Source: an uncultured Bacilli bacterium (lineage in GTDB: Bacteria; Bacillota_I; Bacilli_A; RF39; UBA660). Taken from it: a DNA stretch of 8,645 nt. The notes below the pieces were generated by a model that worked only from the letters and a program-made list of their open reading frames with translations, ran no database searches and had not been told where the DNA came from. The position numbers were made by a program, and so were the translations under genes. Within the stretch, counting starts at the first letter, position 1. The number at the start of each line of letters is the position of its first letter. Of the stretch, positions 1-5,014 are shown one piece after another. Location: the NCBI GenBank assembly GCA_934162555.1, contig CAKPJE010000044.1:1-8645 (forward strand), given 5' to 3'.

Positions 1-206
1 TCTCCAGGATTTATTTTACCTAAATCTATTACCTTATTATTCCATACACTATTATCACTATCTCTTAAAACAAATACAGCATTACCAGTACTACCCTTTA
101 TACTTCCATTTACTACTATTCTATAATAAGCAATTGATCCAACTAAAAGTGCTATTACACCTATTATAGATAACATCACTAAAATTAATTTTTTACTATT
201 CTTCAT
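1..206 (-). CDS. Camelysin/TasA-like secreted protein, N-terminal part (cut by window edge)
   Basis: The first 68 codons are visible and the 3' end lies outside the window. The start is ATG at 204-206, preceded by an AAGGAAGGG Shine-Dalgarno at about 216-225. The protein opens with a Lys-rich n-region (MKNSKK) and a long hydrophobic stretch at about residues 7-26, ending near SIAYYR. This is a signal peptide or N-terminal anchor. Then come a Gly/Ser/Thr-rich segment (NGSIKGSTGNAVFVL) and DLGKINPG. A G-x-x-G-x-x-F/V strand followed by a 'PG' turn is typical of the CalY/TasA (camelysin) group, whose precursors are often processed by SipW-type signal peptidases into surface or matrix proteins. 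This match is from memory of the family, over a short stretch. The ORF itself is solid and the family call moderate. It could instead be an unrelated membrane-anchored surface protein. Confidence 0.6.
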   Translation of the reverse strand, partial: MKNSKKLILVMLSIIGVIALLVGSIAYYRIVVNGSIKGSTGNAVFVLRDSDNSVWNNKVIDLGKINPG

Positions 207-352
207 ACATTACATCCCTTCCTTAATTTTTTACTACTAAAAAACGGACCAGTATCTATATATTTTCTCATCCCAATAAAGTTATCAACAAAAGCAATAT
301 TTTTTTTATTTTTTAGTAATACATGTATGTATGTATGTATTAGTGCTTTCAT
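203..352 (-). pseudogene. Doubtful 49-codon frame overlapping the next start; small gene or relic
   Basis: An uninterrupted frame of 49 codons starts at ATG 350-352 and ends in TGA at 203-205, overlapping the ATG of the camelysin-like gene in an ATGA arrangement. That arrangement is typical of coupled genes. The frame stays open upstream of the ATG for another 18 codons, back to a TAG. Residues include GMRKYIDTGPFF near the middle and KKLRKGCNV at the end. Against it: no Shine-Dalgarno precedes the ATG, the composition is unremarkable, I recognise no family, and part is encoded by a tetranucleotide repeat. It may be a decayed 3' end of a former gene, a real small protein, or chance. The CCG, GGG and AGG codons are unusual for this AT-rich genome. 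Confidence 0.25.
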
Positions 353-392
353 GTTATCAACATTCTTTCTATTATTTATTACTTTATCAACA
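282..392 (+). repeat. Three direct copies of TTATCAACA (DnaA-box-like)
   Basis: The nonamer TTATCAACA occurs exactly at 282-290, 354-362 and 384-392, all in the same orientation and all in the spacer between the camelysin-like and Rpn genes. It differs by one base from the classical DnaA box TTATCCACA. I found no other copy by eye in the window. Copies two and three share the longer TTATCAACATT. The spacings of 72 and 30 bases are both multiples of three, so the copies could instead be repeated codons (V-D) of the doubtful minus-strand frame here. DnaA binding is an inference. Confidence 0.45.
323..340. repeat. Tetranucleotide tandem repeat (ATGT), 4.5 units
   Basis: ATGT is repeated four and a half times in the spacer. 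The left end forms the 10-base palindrome ATACATGTAT at 319-328. Short repeats of this kind can vary in copy number by slippage. Here it lies about 115 bases upstream of the start of the camelysin-like surface protein gene, outside any certain coding region. Confidence 0.7.
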
Positions 393-449
393 TTATTAGT
401 ATTTCTCTACTTTTTAATTTTAACACATTCCCACATTTATTACAATACC

Positions 450-474
450 AAAAAATCAAGATTACTCTTGACTT
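450..474 (-). terminator. Intrinsic terminator of the Rpn-like gene, stop codon in the loop
   Basis: On the minus strand TCAAGA (466-471) pairs with TCTTGA (456-461) around the loop GTAA, followed by six T (450-455). A-T and G-T pairs can extend the stem to nine. The TAA in the loop (462-464) is the stop codon of the Rpn-like gene, so there is essentially no 3' UTR. Confidence 0.85.
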
Positions 475-1301
475 TCTAATTTCTTAATGGCTTCGATAGT
501 TAATCCTGATACTTTAGATATAGTATCATAAGGTATATTTTCCTTTAGCATAAGTCTTACTATTTGTTCTTTTTCTTGTTTAGCACCTTGCTCAATGCCA
601 TCATTTGTAGCATTTTCCATCATACTATTTATTACAGACCTCTCGCCCATTTCTTTTTCATAGGCCGTAATAATTTCAGGCTTTCCACACATTTCTTTAT
701 ACCTCCTAATAAAATTAATGCGGTTTTTATCTGGTACTCTTCCTTTCAGCATCTCATCAAGTTTCTCAAAACTATCTGCTTCAAAAAGGGCAATAAATGC
801 AACCTCATCACTTCTATCCCCATTATAGTACATTTTAGAATATTTATCAATATTGCTAATAATCATTTTGATATTCTCAACAAATATTTCATTACTATCT
901 TCATACATTAATCTTACAACTCTTTTGGCTTTATCATTTATATAAGATTCAGCATTTAAATTAAGTTGGATAATATTATATTTAGGATCCTCTACATCAT
1001 CTCCTCTAGTTACCCTTATTGTTATAAATTTACCCAAATAATTTAATGACTTATTTAATACATTTTTAAAATAAGTTCTATTGATTTCAATGTTTACAAT
1101 TAATTCTCCATTTACTTTTAATACAATATCTGTTGTCATATGATATTCTTTAAAATTAGTTACTGGTAATTCATTTTCTAAAAGCTCATAACCATTTACT
1201 TTAATATTTAAAACAGCTTCTAAAAATCTCTTAACAATAACTTTATCAGAATGAAAAAAGAATTTAGCTGATAAATCAAATGTTAATGGTATAAATTTCA
1301 T
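462..1301 (-). CDS. Rpn-family PD-(D/E)XK nuclease / transposase-like protein
   Basis: The protein has 279 residues and belongs to the PDDEXK_2 (Rpn/YhgA-like) family. Characterised E. coli Rpn members are DNA endonucleases that promote RecA-independent recombination. Signs: the opening FIPLTFDLSAKFFFHSD and LEAVLNIKV, a core TTDIVLKVNGELIVNIEINR holding the acidic pair D58 and E72, and a C-terminal tail (about 245-277) of the form 'IVRLMLKENIPYDTISKVSGLTIEAIKKL', which is the usual helical end of this family. The usual Gln or Lys two residues after the second acid is Asn (N74), so activity is uncertain. I chose ATG 1299-1301 over a GTG nine bases upstream because AAGGAGG (1310-1316) would overlap that GTG and sits eight bases from the ATG. 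It is monocistronic, with its own promoter and terminator. No inverted repeats or target duplications are evident, so it is not shown to be mobile. Confidence 0.88.
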   Translation of the reverse strand: MKFIPLTFDLSAKFFFHSDKVIVKRFLEAVLNIKVNGYELLENELPVTNFKEYHMTTDIVLKVNGELIVNIEINRTYFKNVLNKSLNYLGKFITIRVTRGDDVEDPKYNIIQLNLNAESYINDKAKRVVRLMYEDSNEIFVENIKMIISNIDKYSKMYYNGDRSDEVAFIALFEADSFEKLDEMLKGRVPDKNRINFIRRYKEMCGKPEIITAYEKEMGERSVINSMMENATNDGIEQGAKQEKEQIVRLMLKENIPYDTISKVSGLTIEAIKKLESQE

Positions 1302-1309
1302 ATACTTCA

Positions 1310-1316
1310 CCTCCTT
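1310..1316 (-). promoter_or_regulatory. Shine-Dalgarno of the Rpn-like gene (decides the start)
   Basis: AAGGAGG followed by eight bases and ATG. This fixes the start at 1301 rather than at the GTG at 1308-1310, which overlaps the motif. Confidence 0.85.
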
Positions 1317-1324
1317 AAGGAAGT

Positions 1325-1353
1325 ACTATAGCAAATACAGAAATACTTGTAAA
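1325..1353 (-). promoter_or_regulatory. Sigma-A-type promoter of the Rpn-like gene
   Basis: On the minus strand TTTACA (1348-1353), a 17-base spacer and TATAGT (1325-1330) match the consensus at five of six positions each. TGC directly before the -10 makes an extended -10. Transcription would start near 1318, giving a leader of only about 17 bases that begins at the Shine-Dalgarno. Confidence 0.75.
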
Positions 1354-1388
1354 ATGGGACTTTTCGGGAATTGGAGTCAAAAAAGTTT

Positions 1389-1419
1389 AAAAAAAAGAAA
1401 ATTCGCCTTAGACGAATTT
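1389..1419 (-). terminator. Strong intrinsic terminator of the redox operon
   Basis: On the minus strand AAATTCGTC (1411-1419) pairs with GGCGAATTT (1399-1407) around a TAA loop: nine pairs including one G-T. It is followed by TC and eight T (1389-1398). It lies about 90 bases beyond the stop of the DsbD-like gene and before the Rpn promoter, separating the two units. Confidence 0.85.
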
Positions 1420-1480
1420 CACCCTATTTTAATGATTTTACCCTTGAAAAAAGGAAATTACTACTTTTTTTATTTTTTAC

Positions 1481-1505
1481 TACTTTACATAAAAAGTGTA
1501 AAGTA
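1481..1505. other. Perfect 9-bp inverted repeat after the redox operon
   Basis: TACTTTACA (1481-1489) and TGTAAAGTA (1497-1505) form a perfect nine-base inverted repeat with a seven-base spacer, five bases from the stop of the DsbD-like gene. No T-run follows it on either strand, so it is not a terminator by itself. It may be an mRNA 3'-end stabilising hairpin or a protein-binding site. The proper terminator lies further on at 1389-1419. Confidence 0.6.
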
Positions 1506-1509
1506 ATAT

Positions 1510-2667
1510 TTAAAAACTTAACATAATCCATTCTGGTTTAAATAATAATAGTATACCAACTAATACCATAATTAAGCCACCAACTAAATGAGAGTACTTA
1601 CCATACTTATTAGAAATACCAGTTATTTTCATTGTTGTCATTGCAATTATAAATATAACAATATCATCTAGCATAAAGAACAAAATATAAATGAGCAAAT
1701 ATATAATATGTTCAAAACCATTTAAATTATTAACGCTTAATATCTCTGTAAAAACAATCGGAAGACCAGCTGAACAAGCAAGTTCAACAACATTAACTGA
1801 AATAGCTAAACCAATTGAACCAACTATAGCAAGTAAGAAATTTTTCTCAGAACAAAATTCCTTTACCCTATCCATTATCTTTTTTCTTTTACCATTATCA
1901 GTTACATTACAACCAGTAGGAGAAGGTTTAAAATAACTATATAAATTATATAAACCACCAATAACTGCTACTAGTGCTATAATGTTCCTTAAAACAATAA
2001 TATCACTCATTTTAGAAACAACACTTATCCATGATCCCATAATAAGAAAATATACAGCAGCACTTGTAAATAAAAATGTAAAACCAATTGCCCACATTCT
2101 TTTTCTATCTTTCATATTAATCAAAACTGAAAGTAAAAACAATAGAACCCACATTGCACATGGATTAAAGCCATCTACTAAACCAATAATCATTGCAATT
2201 AAACCAAGTGATGCTTCTTCTGGCTCAACATAACCTATAAAAGGAACCTTTACTTTACCAGTAATATCAGCACCAACTTTACAATTCTCAGTACCATTTA
2301 TAACATCTTCAACTATACTACAATAATCATTTTGACGATTTTTTTTAACCAATGAAATAAATTGTTCCTCTATAGTACTACTCCAACCAACTAATCTTTG
2401 ATTACCTATAACTATATATGGTACCCCCGCCTTTTTATCATTAAAACGCTCATATAATTTACTTAGTAGTTCACTATTTTCTTTACTATACCAAGTTTCA
2501 TATGATATTACCTCAAAATTATATTTATCCTTATTTTTGCTTGCAAATCTCTCAAATTCAGCACAATGTGGACAACCATTTCCATAAAATAAATAAACTT
2601 TTGCTGTTTTGGCACTTACATTAATAAGTAAAAAAAAGCTAAATACAAATAAAATCAACTTCTTCAT
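1510..2667 (-). CDS. Fusion of exported CPHC thioredoxin-fold domain with DsbD/CcdA-like membrane domain
   Basis: The protein has 385 residues. A signal peptide occupies about 1-19 (cleavage expected after NVSA), followed by a thioredoxin/glutaredoxin-fold domain (about 22-130) with C32-P-H-C35 and the cis-Pro loop GVPYIVIG (P83). A second Cys pair follows (C116, C129). From about 153 to the end there are roughly six membrane segments of DsbD/CcdA type. DGFNPCAMW (C170) in the first segment and VELACSAGLP (C298) in the fourth correspond to the two Cys that pass electrons through the membrane in CcdA/DsbD. Expected role: carry reducing power from cytosolic thioredoxin to the cell surface. It is the last gene of the operon, nine bases after its paralogue, with start ATG 2665-2667 preceded by AGGAAG. 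The domain roles follow from the families. Electron direction and client proteins are inference. Confidence 0.85.
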   Translation of the reverse strand: MKKLILFVFSFFLLINVSAKTAKVYLFYGNGCPHCAEFERFASKNKDKYNFEVISYETWYSKENSELLSKLYERFNDKKAGVPYIVIGNQRLVGWSSTIEEQFISLVKKNRQNDYCSIVEDVINGTENCKVGADITGKVKVPFIGYVEPEEASLGLIAMIIGLVDGFNPCAMWVLLFLLSVLINMKDRKRMWAIGFTFLFTSAAVYFLIMGSWISVVSKMSDIIVLRNIIALVAVIGGLYNLYSYFKPSPTGCNVTDNGKRKKIMDRVKEFCSEKNFLLAIVGSIGLAISVNVVELACSAGLPIVFTEILSVNNLNGFEHIIYLLIYILFFMLDDIVIFIIAMTTMKITGISNKYGKYSHLVGGLIMVLVGILLLFKPEWIMLSF

Positions 2668-2676
2668 AAATACTTC

Positions 2677-3147
2677 CTATTCAAATAAATTTAGTACTAA
2701 AGATATATATTTTTTTAAATACGAAAATATTATTTTCTTTTCATTATTATCTATTCTTAATGTTCCTTCAGTATCTTTAGTACAATTCTCTTCTTTTACA
2801 ATATCACAATATTTATATTCCTTATTTTTATTAACCAAGTCAACAAATTCTCTTGTTTTTGTTTCATTCCAGCCAATTATTCTTTTGTTTCCAATCACAA
2901 TATAAGGAACACCATATTTTTGATCATTAAACTTTTGAGCAACATTATTTAATAAATTTTTATTTCCTTTGTTATACCAAACTTCATATTTTGTTACTTC
3001 AAAGCCATATTTTTCCATGTTGTTTTCTACAAACTCTTCAAAATGAGTACAGTGGGGACATCCATCTCCATAAAATAAATATACATTTACTTTGGCATTT
3101 ACATTAATAAATATAAAGAAACATAAAATAAATATTAACTTTTTCAT
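2677..3147 (-). CDS. Secreted CPHC thioredoxin-fold protein, paralogue of the neighbouring fusion's N-terminus
   Basis: The protein has 156 residues: a signal peptide at about 1-18 (ending INVNA), then a thioredoxin/glutaredoxin fold with C30-P-H-C33, a GVPYIVIGNKR cis-Pro loop (P81) and a second Cys pair (C114, C122). It is closely similar along its length to residues 1-130 of the DsbD-like fusion encoded next. Shared blocks include VYLFYG.GCPHC, KFND/RFND..GVPYIVIGN and a Y-C-x-I-V motif, so the two are tandem duplicates. The tail (about 137-156, IIFSYLKKYISLVLNLF) is hydrophobic and ends where the paralogue's membrane domain begins, suggesting a truncated copy. Its start overlaps the previous gene in ATGA, with GGAG five bases upstream. 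The stop TAG abuts the Shine-Dalgarno of the next gene. It is likely an extracytoplasmic thiol oxidoreductase, reduced by the fusion protein. C9 is not in a lipobox. Confidence 0.85.
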   Translation of the reverse strand: MKKLIFILCFFIFINVNAKVNVYLFYGDGCPHCTHFEEFVENNMEKYGFEVTKYEVWYNKGNKNLLNNVAQKFNDQKYGVPYIVIGNKRIIGWNETKTREFVDLVNKNKEYKYCDIVKEENCTKDTEGTLRIDNNEKKIIFSYLKKYISLVLNLFE

Positions 3148-3377
3148 ACGCTCTCCAAATAATTTTCTATTTCTTTCATTTTAACTTCACCAATAAATCT
3201 TTTATCATTTATTATTAATACTGGTAATATATTTCCAACATTATATTCTTTTATATCATCTGTATCATAATCTAATTTTGTTACATCTAAATTATATTTT
3301 TCATATATTTTTTCATATATTGGTCGCATTACTAAACAGCTAGGACACCATATAGCAGTTATTTCAATTACTTTCAT
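3144..3377 (-). CDS. Mini-thioredoxin (WCPSC), cytosolic
   Basis: The protein has 77 residues, shorter than a standard thioredoxin of about 105 and closer in size to glutaredoxin-like small thioredoxins. The motif is A-I-W10-C11-P-S-C14 at the N-terminus, with the cis-Pro loop NILPVLII (P52) and an ending FIGEVKMKEIENYL typical of the fold's last strand and helix. There is no signal peptide, so it should act in the cytosol. It overlaps by four bases (ATGA) both the pentapeptide gene upstream and the secreted thioredoxin-fold gene downstream, which implies translational coupling. An AGGAG lies ten bases before its ATG. Given the order of genes, it is the natural donor of electrons to the DsbD/CcdA-like protein. 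A role in receiving or reducing persulfide from the NifS-like enzyme is an alternative. Fold and active site are clear. Partners are inferred. Confidence 0.85.
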   Translation of the reverse strand: MKVIEITAIWCPSCLVMRPIYEKIYEKYNLDVTKLDYDTDDIKEYNVGNILPVLIINDKRFIGEVKMKEIENYLESV

Positions 3378-3862
3378 TTAACTTCAACTCCTAATAAACC
3401 CGATAATATAATTAAATCATCTTTTGATATAACACATCCTTTAATATTTTCTAAATTTATATTAATTCCATTTATGTTATTATCAATTAATGAGATATTT
3501 TTCATACTATCATTTATATTTATTTTTTCCATATTGTTATTATTAAATATATAACTTTTTTTATTTAATTTATTATTATATAGTGTTCCTTCTATTAGAG
3601 TACACTTATTAAAACAAACATTATTTATATTTGAATCACTTATAATTATAAAATCCATTTTACAAGAATCAAATAAAACATTTTTTAGTAAACTGTCATT
3701 TATTACTGTTCCAACAAATTTGCACTCAATAAATTTACAATTTATAAAACCTATATCTTCTATATTTATATTTGAAAAATCAGAACATTTGAATATACAG
3801 TTATCATATACTGTTTTATTTAGATCATTAAATTTAATATTTTCAAATGTTTCATTTTCCAT
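3374..3862 (-). CDS. Pentapeptide-repeat protein
   Basis: The protein has 162 residues. From about 20 to 114 the sequence keeps a five-residue register with F, L, I or M at every fifth position (F24, F29, I34, F39, F44, F49 and so on) and small residues or Cys two places before. This is the signature of a right-handed quadrilateral beta-helix. Cys at 22/42 and at 47/67/87 are 20 residues apart, one full coil, so they stack as ladders. The register shifts near 105-125, which may be a loop. The end, GCVISKDDLIILSGLLGVEVK, resembles the C-terminal 'Vs..qa..La.lLGi.i' of Qnr/McbG-like proteins, some of which mimic DNA and protect gyrase. That function is not established here. It overlaps the end of the NifS-like gene by 11 bases, has no clear Shine-Dalgarno, and probably relies on coupling. 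Its place in a redox operon is unexplained. Confidence 0.85.
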   Translation of the reverse strand: MENETFENIKFNDLNKTVYDNCIFKCSDFSNINIEDIGFINCKFIECKFVGTVINDSLLKNVLFDSCKMDFIIISDSNINNVCFNKCTLIEGTLYNNKLNKKSYIFNNNNMEKININDSMKNISLIDNNINGININLENIKGCVISKDDLIILSGLLGVEVK

Positions 3863-4958
3863 ATTCTTCTAATACCTCATCAAAACATTTTATAAAGTAT
3901 TTTACTTCATCCATTGTTGTTAGATATGATAAGCTAATTCTTATACTGTGTTTAGCTTTTTCTATATCTTTAGTTACTGCATATACACTTGTACTTGTAT
4001 CACCTGTTGAACAAGCGCTTTGGGTTGATATAAAGATATCATATTTTTCTAAAGCGTGTAATACTGTTTCTGGCTTTATGTTTAAAACACTTAAATTAAG
4101 TATATGAGGTATTGAAGAAGTGGTGCTATTAATTTCACATTTTAGATTGTTTTTTAGATAATTATTTAATTCTAAAACGTGTTTATATTTTTCATCAATA
4201 TCATTATATATTAGTCTTAATGCTTTTGAAAAGGAAACGATAAGTGCGGCTGATGGTGTACCACTTCTGTATACGCTTGTACTTTTTCCACCATGTATTA
4301 AATTATCTATTACTATTCCTTTTTTTAGGTATAATGCACCTATTCCTTTTAAACCATATATTTTGTGTGCTGTAAAGGATGCTAGATCAATATTTTCAAA
4401 TGATACTTTTATTTTGCCAATTGATTGTGTCATGTCAACATGAAAATAGGCTTTGCTGTTTTCATGAACAATTTTACCTATTTCATTTACATTTTGTTTT
4501 ATTCCTAGTTCACTATTAACATGACTTATTGTAACTAATATAACATCATCTGTTAGTTTGTTTTTCAAATCATTTATATCTATTTCGCCATTTTCATTTA
4601 ATTCTATAAAATCTAATGTGAAACCATTTTTTTGTAAATATCCTAATGCACCATATATACTAGAGTGTTCTAGTTTTGTTGTTAGTATTTTTTTACCTCT
4701 ATTTTGATATTTAAAACATATACCTTTTAAAGCTGTGTTATTGCTTTCTGATGCTCCACTTGTATATATTATTTCTTCATCTTTAATGTTTAAAATTTGA
4801 GCGATTTGATGGGTCGCTTCATCTATTAATTCTTTTGCTTCAACGCCTAGTCTGTGTAATGAATTAGGGTTTCCAATAAAATTAGTTGTAACTTTATTAA
4901 AACTATCTAAAACCTCTTTATTTACTGGGGTTGTTGCTGAATAATCTAAATACGTCAT
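3852..4958 (-). CDS. NifS/IscS-like cysteine desulfurase (class V aminotransferase fold)
   Basis: The protein has 368 residues. This PLP enzyme converts L-cysteine to L-alanine and carries the sulfur as a persulfide for Fe-S clusters, thiolated tRNA or other acceptors. Diagnostic features in order: YLDYSATTPV (4-12), IYTSGASESNN (64-74), EHSS with H98, FHVDMTQSIGK with D175 and Q178, SFTAHKIYGLKGIG with the PLP lysine K199, IHGGKS..YRSGTPS (221-236), SACSTG with catalytic C316 and HSIRISLS with R340. All key residues are present and the length is normal for NifS-like proteins of Bacillota. ATG 4956-4958 follows AAAGGTGG (4963-4970). It is the first gene of the five-gene operon and starts 47 bases after the murC stop. 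No scaffold gene (IscU/SufU) accompanies it, so the sulfur acceptor is unknown. The choice between NifS, IscS and YrvO-type roles cannot be made from the sequence alone. Confidence 0.93.
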   Translation of the reverse strand: MTYLDYSATTPVNKEVLDSFNKVTTNFIGNPNSLHRLGVEAKELIDEATHQIAQILNIKDEEIIYTSGASESNNTALKGICFKYQNRGKKILTTKLEHSSIYGALGYLQKNGFTLDFIELNENGEIDINDLKNKLTDDVILVTISHVNSELGIKQNVNEIGKIVHENSKAYFHVDMTQSIGKIKVSFENIDLASFTAHKIYGLKGIGALYLKKGIVIDNLIHGGKSTSVYRSGTPSAALIVSFSKALRLIYNDIDEKYKHVLELNNYLKNNLKCEINSTTSSIPHILNLSVLNIKPETVLHALEKYDIFISTQSACSTGDTSTSVYAVTKDIEKAKHSIRISLSYLTTMDEVKYFIKCFDEVLEEYGK

Positions 4959-4990
4959 TTTACCACCTTTTTTAATTTTAGCACATTATT

Positions 4991-5014
4991 AAAAAAAAAT
5001 CAGTATTATACTGA
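4991..5014 (-). terminator. Intrinsic terminator of murC, stop codon forms the loop
   Basis: On the minus strand TCAGTA (5009-5014) and TACTGA (5000-5005) form a perfect six-base stem. The three-base loop TAA (5006-5008) is exactly the murC stop codon. Nine T (4991-4999) follow. The arm also contains TATAAT (5005-5010), a perfect -10 hexamer that might serve the NifS operon, although no good -35 lies 17 bases upstream. Confidence 0.8.

Noticed and set aside
207..300. Promoter for the camelysin-like gene using TTGATA at 283-288
   Set aside because: No acceptable -10 hexamer lies 16-18 bases downstream; candidates such as TATATA need a 20-base spacer.
564..911. Long open frames on the plus strand opposite the Rpn-like gene and others (for example 1691-1936, 3847-4107, 6094-6324)
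   Set aside because: They lie fully or almost fully antisense to genes with clear families, give low-complexity F/I/Y/S-rich peptides, and have no ribosome binding sites or family motifs.
462..1419. Complete insertion sequence around the Rpn-like gene
   Set aside because: No terminal inverted repeats or convincing target duplication were found, and the gene has ordinary promoter and terminator signals.
3098..3147. Lipoprotein signal for the secreted thioredoxin-fold protein (C9)
   Set aside because: The residues before the Cys (F-I-L) do not fit a lipobox; a normal signal peptide ending in VNA fits better.
4975..4980. TAAAAT with upstream TGC as a -10 box for the NifS gene
   Set aside because: Transcription would begin inside the Shine-Dalgarno at 4963-4970, leaving no usable leader, and the -35 match is poor.
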